Shown: positions 1 to 6,643 of the stretch, in pieces
Numbering within the stretch: the stretch's first letter is position 1
How the letters are laid out: every line of letters starts with the position of its first letter
NCBI GenBank assembly: GCA_016178125.1
Contig: JACOTV010000126.1
Coordinates: 1 to 17,243 of the forward strand
Length of the DNA stretch: 17,243 bases
DNA from: Candidatus Microgenomates bacterium
GTDB lineage: Bacteria; Patescibacteriota; Microgenomatia; UBA1406; GWC2-37-13
Reading direction: 5' to 3'
Program-made: the position numbers and the translations under genes
Notes under the pieces: model-generated
What the model was told of the DNA's origin: nothing
Databases searched by the model: none
The model's input: the letters and a program-made list of their open reading frames with translations, nothing else

Positions 1-840
1 GAAGACCTTATAAAAGAAAAAGTTCGTAAGCAGGCCGAAGAAGAAAACCATCTGAAACTCGAACAAGAACGAAAGCGCACATCAGATGCCCTTAAGCAAG
101 TCGAGGACATGAAGCGCAAACTGGAGCAAGGATCGCAGCAGTCCCAAGGCGAAGTGTTAGAACTTGAGTTTGAGCAGGCGCTTGCGAGGGAATTCCCCTT
201 CGACGAGATAAAACCTGTGGGTAAGGGGATACGAGGAGGAGACATTCTTCATATTGTCAAAAATACGAGCGGTCTCACCTGCGGAACCATATTGTGGGAA
301 ACCAAAAATACCAAGGCGTGGAGCGATGGATGGATTACCAAGCTCAAAGACGACCAACGATCGGTTCATGCAGATGTGGCGGTTATTATTTCACAGGTAG
401 TCCCCCAAGGAGTATCAATACTAGGCGAGGTGCACGGCGTTATTGTCGGCGAGTATTCGTCGTTTCTCGGAATCGCAAGACTCACGAGGAGCAGGCTTAT
501 CGACGTAGCTCTCCATCGAAACGCAATTCAAAATTCTGAAGGAAAAAAAGATGTGCTTTATAACTACGTAACAAGCAAAGAGTTTAAACATCGCATGGAA
601 GCAATTGCCGAGAGTTTTAAGGTCCAGCAAGATGCCCTTGAAGTCGAAAAGCGGTGGTTTGGCAAAAAATGGTCAAACCAAGAAAAAGCGCTTCGTAAGA
701 TGATCGATAACACCTATGGCATGCGTGGCGAACTCGAAAGTATCATGGGAAAAGAACTAGAGCCAGCCCAAGAACTCGACATGTTGTCTGACGGAATCGA
801 GGTTGATGTTGAAGTGACCGTTGAGGAACAGTTATTCTAA
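1..840 (+). CDS. DUF2130 domain protein, 5' end outside the window
   Basis: The reading frame is open from base 1 to the TAA at 838-840, so this is the C-terminal 279 residues of a longer protein; the first Met in frame (base 109) lies inside a charged coiled coil and is not a convincing start. The visible part opens with about 45 Lys/Glu/Gln-rich heptad-like residues and continues into the DUF2130 core: a QGEVLELEFE segment, FPFDEIKPVGKGIRGGD, then CGTILWETKNTKAW and KLKDDQ. The Asp (base 241), Glu (298) and Lys (304) in GGD...WETK resemble the D...ExK signature of PD-(D/E)XK nucleases, which fits earlier proposals for this family but is not proof of cleavage. Two further helical stretches and an acidic tail follow. 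Family membership is recognised from the motifs; the cellular role is unknown. It ends 4 bases before the next start. Confidence 0.85.
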   Translation, partial: EDLIKEKVRKQAEEENHLKLEQERKRTSDALKQVEDMKRKLEQGSQQSQGEVLELEFEQALAREFPFDEIKPVGKGIRGGDILHIVKNTSGLTCGTILWETKNTKAWSDGWITKLKDDQRSVHADVAVIISQVVPQGVSILGEVHGVIVGEYSSFLGIARLTRSRLIDVALHRNAIQNSEGKKDVLYNYVTSKEFKHRMEAIAESFKVQQDALEVEKRWFGKKWSNQEKALRKMIDNTYGMRGELESIMGKELEPAQELDMLSDGIEVDVEVTVEEQLF

Positions 841-844
841 GTGT

Positions 845-1345
845 ATGGAGAAAAAAATCGTCGCAGCGCTCACGCATACAAAGGGACTCGTTATACTTGG
901 GTTCGTTTTTATCGGCGCGGCGGTCGTTATGCGGCTTCAGACTCCCGCCGCGCGACCAATTGTTAGGACGCCCGAACCCACGCCAAGCCCGGTCGAAGCG
1001 CTGAACATGCTCGCCAAGGCTACTCAAGTCTCAACAAAGCCAAAGCTCGACATTAACGGAACCTACGAGTGTAAGTACGCATCAATTAGCGCTCAACTTT
1101 CAAAAAAACAACTTTACGCAGTAAACAGTAGTGGACCGCAGCCGACGTACACCCTTTTTAAGGAGGACTGCCTGTATAGCTGGAAAAAGAACGCTCGGAC
1201 CGGCGTGACAAAATGTGGCTTAGGTCAATATGTGAGCATGTACGAAATGATGTCGAGCATGGGTATGGGAGACGCAGGCGATATGATTTCTACCGTGCTT
1301 GCTCACAATCTCTGGTTACCGCATGTAAGCCGTCGGGGTTTATAG
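845..1345 (+). CDS. Small membrane-anchored or secreted protein, probably frameshifted near its 3' end
   Basis: The ATG at 845 gives an N-terminus MEKKIVAAL, a single hydrophobic segment (about residues 15-30: GLVILGFVFIGAAVV), then a Pro-rich linker (PEPTPSPVE) and a probably extracytoplasmic domain with three Cys residues. This looks like a signal anchor or uncleaved signal peptide. I do not recognise the family. The frame stops at 1345 with an odd ending (LPHVSRRGL). The frame shifted by one base continues from about 1290-1315 to a TAA at 1402-1404 and encodes a more protein-like tail with ACKPSGF and FELPKTVTFT. A single-base deletion, real or from assembly, would explain this, and the intact gene would then span 845-1404. 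A TATTCT box 6 bases before the ATG is a weak promoter candidate. Confidence 0.6.
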   Translation: MEKKIVAALTHTKGLVILGFVFIGAAVVMRLQTPAARPIVRTPEPTPSPVEALNMLAKATQVSTKPKLDINGTYECKYASISAQLSKKQLYAVNSSGPQPTYTLFKEDCLYSWKKNARTGVTKCGLGQYVSMYEMMSSMGMGDAGDMISTVLAHNLWLPHVSRRGL

Positions 1346-1442
1346 CACCGACAACCTTTGAGCTTCCCAAAACGGTAACATTTACCGAGCCAAAACAGAA
1401 ATAACTTTAGGGAAGGTAGCTATAAGAAGCAACGTGTAGGGC

Positions 1443-1452
1443 AAAAAAAAAT
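1443..1452 (-). terminator. Probable U-tract terminator of the 5S rRNA gene
   Basis: Read on the minus strand, the closing stem of the 5S RNA (CCAGGGC) is followed at once by A and nine T residues. The stem plus T-run resembles an intrinsic terminator. The T-run is also flanked by GGGCA and TGCCC, so a small hairpin with a T loop is an alternative structure. Confidence 0.5.
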
Positions 1453-1574
1453 GCCCTGGCTACGACCGATTTTCCCCAGCTCCGCTTTGGAGTGAGTATC
1501 ATAGGCGCTAGTTCGTTTCACTTCTCTGTTCGGGATGGGAAGAGGTGGTGCCAAACCGCTCAAGTAACCAGGGC
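1453..1574 (-). rRNA. rrf: 5S ribosomal RNA
   Basis: The minus strand reads GCCCTGG at the 5' end and CCAGGGC at the 3' end, a perfect 7-base-pair terminal stem enclosing 122 nucleotides, the normal 5S length. Inside, CCCATCCCGAACAGAGAAGTG matches the conserved loop B/C region of bacterial 5S RNA (usually CCCATNCCGAAC...GAAGT), and the later GCGGAGCTGGGG segment fits the helix IV/V region. No 23S or 16S sequence lies upstream on this strand: the next bases belong to a divergently transcribed membrane-protein gene, so the 5S gene is not at the end of a local rRNA operon. A TATAAT box lies 6 bases upstream of its 5' end. Confidence 0.95.
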
Positions 1575-1580
1575 GTGTTA

Positions 1581-1586
1581 ATTATA
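1581..1586 (-). promoter_or_regulatory. Putative -10 box of the 5S rRNA gene
   Basis: The minus strand reads TATAAT, then TAACAC, then the first base of the 5S RNA at 1574, giving the 6-7 base spacing expected between a -10 element and a transcription start. No good -35 element is visible 16-18 bases upstream. Confidence 0.55.
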
Positions 1587-1598
1587 CCAAATGGTATA
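1583..1598. repeat. 16-base palindrome shared by two divergent promoters
   Basis: TATACC-AAAT-GGTATA is a perfect inverted repeat with 6-base arms. It overlaps the minus-strand -10 box of the 5S gene and touches the plus-strand -10 box of the PH-domain gene, so it may just reflect two facing -10 elements or may be an operator. Confidence 0.5.
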
Positions 1599-1602
1599 TA
1601 AT
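1597..1602 (+). promoter_or_regulatory. Putative -10 box, leaderless start of the PH-domain gene
   Basis: A consensus TATAAT is followed by 7 bases and then the ATG at 1610. Transcription starting about 7 bases downstream would begin on the start codon itself. No clear -35 element is visible. Confidence 0.5.
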
Positions 1603-1609
1603 AAGTGTG

Positions 1610-2149
1610 ATGGAAAATTTGGCCCCGTCCCACCAGCTATTTCACTCATTCTGCGTGCGTCCGCGAGCTAAGTTTGAGAGTCAAATGCCCGGCGAAGATG
1701 TCATTCTTTTGATACGTGCACACCCCGTGACCCAGCTTCCATGGGTCATCAACGGTTTGTTTTTATTCATACTACTTATTCTTCTCAACTTCTTATTTTC
1801 ATCATATCTCTCAACGAGTCAAATCCTTTATATAAACGTTAGTTCAGTTGTTTTTATATTTGCCTACTATTGGTTCAAATTTCTTTCGTATTTTTTTAAC
1901 GCAGGTGTTGTGACACAGCGGCGCATTGTCGACATCGACTTTCACGCAGTTATTTATAAAGAGGTAACGGAAGCACAAATTAAGAATGTCGAAGATATTA
2001 CGGCCAAGAGTGGTGGCTATTTTTCTTCACTATTTAATTACGGAAATGTGTATGTGCAGACCGCAGGAGCTCATGTAAATATTGAGTATGAAAACGTTCC
2101 TCGCCCCGGCGATGTCGTTAAGATTATCAATCAAGCAATACGCTCATGA
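1610..2149 (+). CDS. PH-domain (YdbS-like) membrane protein
   Basis: This 179-residue protein has a soluble N-terminus of about 45 residues, two membrane helices (roughly 46-66 and 75-96), and a C-terminal bacterial PH domain of the YdbS/bPH2 kind (about 100-179). The latter shows VVTQRRIVDID, then an EVTEAQIKNVEDI segment and FNYGNVYVQTAGA, the usual pattern of these domains. Proteins of this class sit in the cytoplasmic membrane with the PH fold on one face; their function is generally unknown. I chose ATG 1610 rather than the in-frame GTG at 1607 because a consensus -10 box ends 7 bases upstream, which would make 1610 the first transcribed base. The TGA stop overlaps the next ATG by 4 bases, so the two are probably translationally coupled. 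Confidence 0.85.
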   Translation: MENLAPSHQLFHSFCVRPRAKFESQMPGEDVILLIRAHPVTQLPWVINGLFLFILLILLNFLFSSYLSTSQILYINVSSVVFIFAYYWFKFLSYFFNAGVVTQRRIVDIDFHAVIYKEVTEAQIKNVEDITAKSGGYFSSLFNYGNVYVQTAGAHVNIEYENVPRPGDVVKIINQAIRS

Positions 2150-2382
2150 TAGATTTCACCAGAATATTTGGGTCAAACCATGTCGTATTTGGTCTCTTTT
2201 TTAAGTCTTTTGCGGTTATTGGAAGCGCTATGTATTTTATTTATGCACTGGTGCTTATTCGCCAAACTTCGGTGATGATTCGTTCACTTGAGGAGGCACA
2301 TACCGGTGTTATAAAAATTATTTCATATGTCCAACTATTTGTCGCATTACTGCTGATTATTCTTGCACTGACAATCCTATAA
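2146..2382 (+). CDS. Small two-helix membrane protein of unknown function
   Basis: This 78-residue protein starts inside the stop codon of the PH-domain gene (ATGA overlap). It has two hydrophobic helices, about residues 15-38 and 57-78, joined by a short charged stretch (RSLEEAHTGVIK). The C-terminus runs straight out of the second helix. It resembles short two-helix proteins often seen beside PH-domain genes in Patescibacteria genomes, but I cannot assign a family with certainty. Coupled translation suggests that it partners the PH-domain protein; that is inference. Confidence 0.75.
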   Translation: MIDFTRIFGSNHVVFGLFFKSFAVIGSAMYFIYALVLIRQTSVMIRSLEEAHTGVIKIISYVQLFVALLLIILALTIL

Positions 2383-2407
2383 GCTTCCCAATCGCGCAGG
2401 TAAGTAT

Positions 2408-2413
2408 TAGAAT
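2408..2413 (+). promoter_or_regulatory. Weak -10 candidate before the 564-residue protein
   Basis: TAGAAT lies 5 bases before the ATG at 2419, with TTCCCA 17 bases upstream as a poor -35 match. It fits the leaderless pattern seen at other starts in this window, but is weaker. Confidence 0.25.
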
Positions 2414-2418
2414 GAGAT

Positions 2419-4113
2419 ATGGTTAATGTTCAGCGTGGCTTAACTGCACGCATTATCCGTGAAGGAGCAGGCGAGGAGAGTGTCTTTATTGCTGAGCATG
2501 GATTCTATTGTTATCTGGTAAGCGCGGGGAGTCCGGCCCCCGTACTTCAGGTCATGCTGCAGAAGGTTTCTCAGGAAATAGCTACGTTGTCGTTTGAAAC
2601 AGGCCGTGAGTTTGAAGATACGCTTCTTGAGAAATTCAAAAAAGCAGGGGCTCCACCTGAGGCAAGCATCGCCTGTGTCTCATATCGGAATAGCCGTTTG
2701 TTTGTCTTAACACAGAACCAGGGAGAACTATATATACAACGAGGGGGAAAAACAATAAAACTCCTCGACGGTAACCGACATGCCATGGGCGCCCTCCAGG
2801 ACGATGATGTATTTATCTTAAGCACCTCGGCATCAGCGAGTGCGCTTAATCCGCAGGGCGGTTGGGGTGCGTACCTCGAGGGAAGCGACATTAGCGCACT
2901 CGACATTTCGGGGTTAATTCTCACAACCAGTGTGGTCGAGGTCGAAGAAGTTCGGGGTGAAAGGCGGAATGCGCCACCTGTTAAGGAGAAAAAAGAGCGA
3001 AAGCCTCCGGCTTTTGTTACGAATATTCTTGCGATGGATCGACGTCGTTTGCTTATGCTGGGTGGACTTGGTTTTATCGCATTACTGCTGGTTGCGAGTT
3101 TGGCGTTTGGTCTTATACGCCGGGCCAGCGATCGTCGGCTAAAGCAAATAGCCTATACCAAAGATGAAGTAGCGCAAAAGCTTCAACAAGCCGAAGACGT
3201 GGCGTTTTTAAATAGTGGACGTGCGGCAGGACTCATAAACGATGCAAAACACGATATCAGCGAACTTAAGGCTTCAGTGGGTGGTGGAAACACAAAAGAA
3301 ATCAAAGAACTTCAGGACATGGTTAGCGCAAAAGAGTCGACTATCTTTAAAAAAGAAGACAAACAACCCAGTGAGTTTTTTGATCTTGCAGTCGAGGACA
3401 AAAATGCGCATGGTACTTTAATGGCGCGAAGCGGCGACCGAGCCGCAATCGTGAATCCCGACGGTACAGTGTATATATTGAACCTCGAGAAAAAATCACT
3501 CGATAAACAAGCCTCGGGTGTAAAGAATGCGGTTGCGGTGGCATTGGGCGACACCTCGACATTTGTGTTGGGAACGAATGGTGTTGTACAGATTGACGAG
3601 GATGGGAAAGCAAAGAAAGTAATAGAAAAGGATAGCGATTGGGGAACCGTTGCTGCAATGGCGGTATTTAATAACAACGTTTACCTCCTTGATAGTGGAA
3701 AAGGATTGATAACTAAATACACCCCAACTGCCGACGGGTACGGGGGCAAAAGTTCATATATAAAAGGGAACGGGCCGAGTTTAGTAGGTGCTAAGTCTAT
3801 TGCCATTGATGCATCAGTATACGCTGCAACCGAAAACGCGCTATTCAAGTTCACGAGCGGACTACAGGATGGTTTCGCACCCCAATTCCCCGACGGCGGG
3901 ATTACGATCACCAAAATAGACAGCGCAGAAGACGTTGAAAAGGTATACGGCTGGGATAAGCCACGTGGATTATTGTACATAGTGTCAAAAAATGGATCTT
4001 ACGAGCGTCAAATAAAATCCGCGGCCTTTAAAAAGGCTGACGACGTTGTAGTCTCCAAAGACACGGCCTACCTACTACAAGGCCAGAAGATCTATAAGAT
4101 ACCGACCAACTGA
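2419..4113 (+). CDS. Membrane protein with PP2C-like N-terminus and probable beta-propeller C-terminus
   Basis: The protein has 564 residues. Residues 1-170 alternate strands and helices in a way that recalls the PP2C/SpoIIE phosphatase fold (FIAEHGFYCYLVSAG, SIACVSYRNSRLFVLTQNQGELYIQRGG, then QDDDVFILSTSAS), but the metal-binding aspartates of active enzymes are not evident, so it may be a degenerate, non-catalytic sensor. A basic Pro/Lys linker (185-200) leads to one membrane helix (about 211-233), a helical charged region (236-310) likely to form a coiled coil, and a C-terminal region (320-564) of repeated short strands such as GDRAAIVNPDGTVYILN and GTNGVVQIDEDGKAKKV that suggests a beta-propeller. 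The topology would put the PP2C-like part inside and the propeller outside. It directly precedes the sigma-factor gene. Function unknown; the domain reading is from pattern only. Confidence 0.7.
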   Translation: MVNVQRGLTARIIREGAGEESVFIAEHGFYCYLVSAGSPAPVLQVMLQKVSQEIATLSFETGREFEDTLLEKFKKAGAPPEASIACVSYRNSRLFVLTQNQGELYIQRGGKTIKLLDGNRHAMGALQDDDVFILSTSASASALNPQGGWGAYLEGSDISALDISGLILTTSVVEVEEVRGERRNAPPVKEKKERKPPAFVTNILAMDRRRLLMLGGLGFIALLLVASLAFGLIRRASDRRLKQIAYTKDEVAQKLQQAEDVAFLNSGRAAGLINDAKHDISELKASVGGGNTKEIKELQDMVSAKESTIFKKEDKQPSEFFDLAVEDKNAHGTLMARSGDRAAIVNPDGTVYILNLEKKSLDKQASGVKNAVAVALGDTSTFVLGTNGVVQIDEDGKAKKVIEKDSDWGTVAAMAVFNNNVYLLDSGKGLITKYTPTADGYGGKSSYIKGNGPSLVGAKSIAIDASVYAATENALFKFTSGLQDGFAPQFPDGGITITKIDSAEDVEKVYGWDKPRGLLYIVSKNGSYERQIKSAAFKKADDVVVSKDTAYLLQGQKIYKIPTN

Positions 4114-4115
4114 GG

Positions 4116-4121
4116 TATAAT
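4116..4121 (+). promoter_or_regulatory. Putative -10 box, leaderless start of the sigma-factor gene
   Basis: TATAAT begins 2 bases after the stop of the preceding gene and ends 5 bases before the ATG at 4127. A transcript from it would have essentially no leader. No convincing -35 sequence is present. Confidence 0.45.
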
Positions 4122-4126
4122 TAGGC

Positions 4127-4696
4127 ATGCTTCCCGAAGACGACAAGGTATTGATTGATCGGCTCCTTAAGCGCGATGAACAAGCGTTGTATGAGTTCTT
4201 CAAAGCGCATGAAGTGCCGCTTAGTAGATTCATACAGCGGCAGGTGTCTGATCCCCACGAAGTTGAAGAGCTAACCCAAGAAGTATTCATCGATTTTATC
4301 GAGTCACTTCGTAATTTTCGTGGAGACGCAAAAGTAAAAACGTTTCTCTTTTCAATAGCGAGGCACAAAATAATCGATTATATTCGTCGTAAAAAGATTA
4401 AGAAAATCGTCTTTTCTAAACTCCCGCCAAAAGTTGTCGAAGGACTCCAGTCAATCATCATAGATGATGATATCGATAAAAAAGAACTCCAAGAAAAAAT
4501 CGCGCACGTTTTTGCCAAGCTGCCGAATGATTACAAGGTTATATTGCGACTAAAGTATATCGAGAATCGGAAGATGAAAGAAATCGCCGCATCATTTTCG
4601 TTAAGTTTCAAAGCGGCCGAAAGCTTGTTGTACCGAGCCAGGCGCGCATTTGTCACCACCTATGAACATTACACGCTTGTCAGCGAAATTACATGA
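4127..4696 (+). CDS. RNA polymerase sigma factor, sigma-70 family, ECF-like
   Basis: At 189 residues this has the two-domain layout of ECF sigma factors. Region 2 lies at about residues 22-92 (LYEFFKAHEVPLSRFI, VEELTQEVFIDFIESLRNFRG, KTFLFSIARHKIIDYIRRKK), covering core-polymerase contact and -10 recognition. Region 4 lies at about 122-175 (FAKLPNDYKVILRLKYIENRKMKEIA, then the helix-turn-helix SLSFKAAESLLYRARRAF). No region 1 or 3 is visible. It would direct polymerase to a specific promoter set; the targets cannot be read from this window. The next gene starts inside its last 12 codons, an arrangement often seen for a sigma factor and its regulator. The upstream neighbour is a one-helix membrane protein with inside and outside domains. 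Confidence 0.9.
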   Translation: MLPEDDKVLIDRLLKRDEQALYEFFKAHEVPLSRFIQRQVSDPHEVEELTQEVFIDFIESLRNFRGDAKVKTFLFSIARHKIIDYIRRKKIKKIVFSKLPPKVVEGLQSIIIDDDIDKKELQEKIAHVFAKLPNDYKVILRLKYIENRKMKEIAASFSLSFKAAESLLYRARRAFVTTYEHYTLVSEIT

Positions 4697-4889
4697 AGTC
4701 TTTATAGTCGAGCCTAATGACTTGGGTCACCCTCTGCTGACTCTTTACTATAAGAGGACTACGAAATTTTTAAAAACTATGCCGTTTTTGTATATAATCC
4801 CGATGTCATTTGTCGCCGCTGTTCTCATGTATGCCGTATTTGGTTTCATGGTCGTGCGTCTGACTTCGGTCCTGCAACACGGGTTTTAA
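4662..4889 (+). CDS. Small single-helix membrane protein overlapping the sigma-factor gene
   Basis: This 75-residue protein starts at the ATG at 4662, 35 bases inside the sigma-factor gene in another frame; an in-frame TTG at 4650 is a less likely start. The first 42 residues are soluble (AKLHEVFIVEPNDLGHPLLTL, then basic KRTTKF), followed by one hydrophobic helix (about 43-67) and a short tail. I do not recognise a family. Position and size (a short cytoplasmic N-terminus on one membrane helix, overlapping an ECF sigma gene) would suit a membrane-bound regulator of that sigma factor, but no anti-sigma motif can be seen, so this is only a hypothesis. Confidence 0.6.
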   Translation: MNITRLSAKLHEVFIVEPNDLGHPLLTLYYKRTTKFLKTMPFLYIIPMSFVAAVLMYAVFGFMVVRLTSVLQHGF

Positions 4890-4892
4890 CCT

Positions 4893-5459
4893 ATGGCATC
4901 TTTTTTGGCTTCTCTGCTTATTGTCTTTAATCGATTCATCGGTCTCATTTTGACTCCGTATCAGACAATGCGTAAAGTAGGAATCGACCATGATTTTGGA
5001 CAGTTTGGGGTTATTCTGTTTCTCGTGTTTATTTATTTCTCGATGACCGATCCCCTGAGGTATCTGGTGTTTTTGGCGAATTTTACCCTCACGGTATGTT
5101 TTTTTTATGTGATGGGGAGAATTTCGCGAAAAGATGTGAGGCTTGCGAGTGCTGTTTTACTCTTTGGGTACACCCTTCTGCCGACCTTGATCTGGTTTAG
5201 CACGAATGCCTTTTTGTATACCGTTCTTCCGCCGCCTCGCAGCCTGTCGCTTCTGGGCAAATCGTTTAGTATCGTCTACCTTGCGTTTTCTATATCATTG
5301 CTTCTGTGGAAGATTATCTTGCTCTATCTGGCGGCTCGGTTCACTATCCGCCAGGGATTTTACCGCGTGATGTATACTATTGTTCTCTACGGAGCCTGTG
5401 TTGTGGCTGTAAGCTATATCGCTTATGTCTTAGGCTGGGCGAAGGTTCCGTTCATTTGA
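4893..5459 (+). CDS. Yip1-like multi-helix membrane protein
   Basis: This 188-residue, strongly hydrophobic protein has about five membrane helices (roughly 36-55, 56-75, 84-104, 120-145 and 158-182). An N-terminal amphipathic stretch contains LILTPYQTMRKV, similar to the entry of Yip1/YIF1-type membrane domains (helix, then P-x2-T/W-x-R). The family call is tentative. It starts 3 bases after the stop of the preceding small membrane protein and ends 32 bases before the HMG-CoA reductase start, on the same strand, so it could share a transcript with either side. Function unknown. Confidence 0.65.
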   Translation: MASFLASLLIVFNRFIGLILTPYQTMRKVGIDHDFGQFGVILFLVFIYFSMTDPLRYLVFLANFTLTVCFFYVMGRISRKDVRLASAVLLFGYTLLPTLIWFSTNAFLYTVLPPPRSLSLLGKSFSIVYLAFSISLLLWKIILLYLAARFTIRQGFYRVMYTIVLYGACVVAVSYIAYVLGWAKVPFI

Positions 5460-5491
5460 ATGTTTTTATAAATTTGCACGACTAACTTAAT

Positions 5492-6613
5492 ATGAAACTC
5501 TCAGAGTTTACCGATCACAAAACCCGACGCGAGTCCCTCGAGCGCGAGCTCCGTACCAAATTACCAACTATTGATCACGCACTCGTCGATGACACCAACA
5601 GTATCCACTGTGAAAATCTCATCGGTGCAACGTCGATTCCCTTAGGCGTCGCAGGCCCCCTAGACGTAATCGGCGACGAAGTTCGAAGACCTGCCTATGT
5701 GCCGTTGGCAACAACCGAAGGAGCATTGGTTGCATCAGTCAGCCGTGGCTGCAAAGCCTTAAACGAGGCCGGTGGCGCACGCGTGAACGTATATAAGACG
5801 GGGACCACTCGTGGTCCAGTCTTTTACACAGAATCCGTCGCTCATGGTCAAGAGTTCCTCGATTGGGCCCAAGAGCACGTCGACGAAATTGTAAAAGAAG
5901 TCGAAAAAACCTCGTCACATATTTTACTTACCAACCTTGAGGCAAAACTTATTGGATCATACGCATATTTGCGCCTGTACTTTGATACGTCAGACGCGAT
6001 GGGTATGAATATGGTTACGATTGCCACTCAAGCAGTTATCGACTATGTCGAAAAAAATACCAAAGTGCGATCCATCGCCATCGCCGGTAATTTCGATGTC
6101 GATAAAAAAGCTGCATGGTTGAACTCGATTTATGGGCGAGGATTTCAGGGGTGGGCCGACGTGGTCATTCCCGAAAATACCCTTAAAAAAACGCTCAAGG
6201 CATCTGCAGAGCAGATATTCGACGTTTGGCTCGCCAAATGTATGATCGGGTCAGCAATCTCGGGCTCAATGGGATTTAATGCTCAGTTTGCCAATGTGGT
6301 TGCCGCGATCTTCGCTGCCACCGGCCAAGATTTGGCGCATGTTGTTGAAGGAAGCCTAGGAATTACCACAATGAAGGTCATTAACGGTAAGAATCTGTAT
6401 GTGTCCGTATATCTGCCCTCTCTTATGGTGGGAACGGTCGGAGGCGGTACGCAGCTTACTTCAAAGAAAGAGGCGCTTTCGATTATGGGAGTAAAGAGCG
6501 TTGCAGAACTCGCCGAGATAATAACCGGCGCCGTTCTTGCCGGCGAAGTCTCACTTCTTGCATCGCTTGCCGAAGGTTCTTTAGCTAAGGCACACGAAAA
6601 ATTGGGAAGATAA
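5492..6613 (+). CDS. mvaA: Hydroxymethylglutaryl-CoA reductase, class I (archaeal-like)
   Basis: This enzyme reduces HMG-CoA to mevalonate with reduced nicotinamide cofactor, the committed step of the pathway. The 373 residues match the catalytic domain without the membrane anchor of eukaryotic forms. Class I signatures are visible: ENLIGATSIPLGVAGPL (41-57), PLATTEGALVASVSRGCKAL (71-90), GTTRGPVF, DAMGMNM (168-174), GQD (278-280) and GTVGGGT (314-320). The four catalytic residues can be placed: Glu76, Lys205 or Lys206 in DVDKKAA, Asp280 and His368 close to the C-terminus in LAKAHEK. DAMGMNM suggests class I and therefore probably NADPH, which is inference. It is the first gene of the mevalonate operon, 30 bases before HMG-CoA synthase. 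No convincing promoter is seen in the 32 bases before it. Confidence 0.96.
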   Translation: MKLSEFTDHKTRRESLERELRTKLPTIDHALVDDTNSIHCENLIGATSIPLGVAGPLDVIGDEVRRPAYVPLATTEGALVASVSRGCKALNEAGGARVNVYKTGTTRGPVFYTESVAHGQEFLDWAQEHVDEIVKEVEKTSSHILLTNLEAKLIGSYAYLRLYFDTSDAMGMNMVTIATQAVIDYVEKNTKVRSIAIAGNFDVDKKAAWLNSIYGRGFQGWADVVIPENTLKKTLKASAEQIFDVWLAKCMIGSAISGSMGFNAQFANVVAAIFAATGQDLAHVVEGSLGITTMKVINGKNLYVSVYLPSLMVGTVGGGTQLTSKKEALSIMGVKSVAELAEIITGAVLAGEVSLLASLAEGSLAKAHEKLGR

Positions 6614-6643
6614 TCGTTAAACCGGGAATGGTTAGGTGTATTT

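Noticed and set aside
3312..3677. Two overlapping minus-strand open frames of 103-121 codons
   Set aside because: Both oppose the 564-residue protein and have composition typical of antisense frames.
5461..5491. TATAAA and TAACTT as promoter boxes for the mevalonate operon
   Set aside because: No spacing with a -35 element works, and the 32-base gap after a same-strand gene allows read-through; too weak to list.
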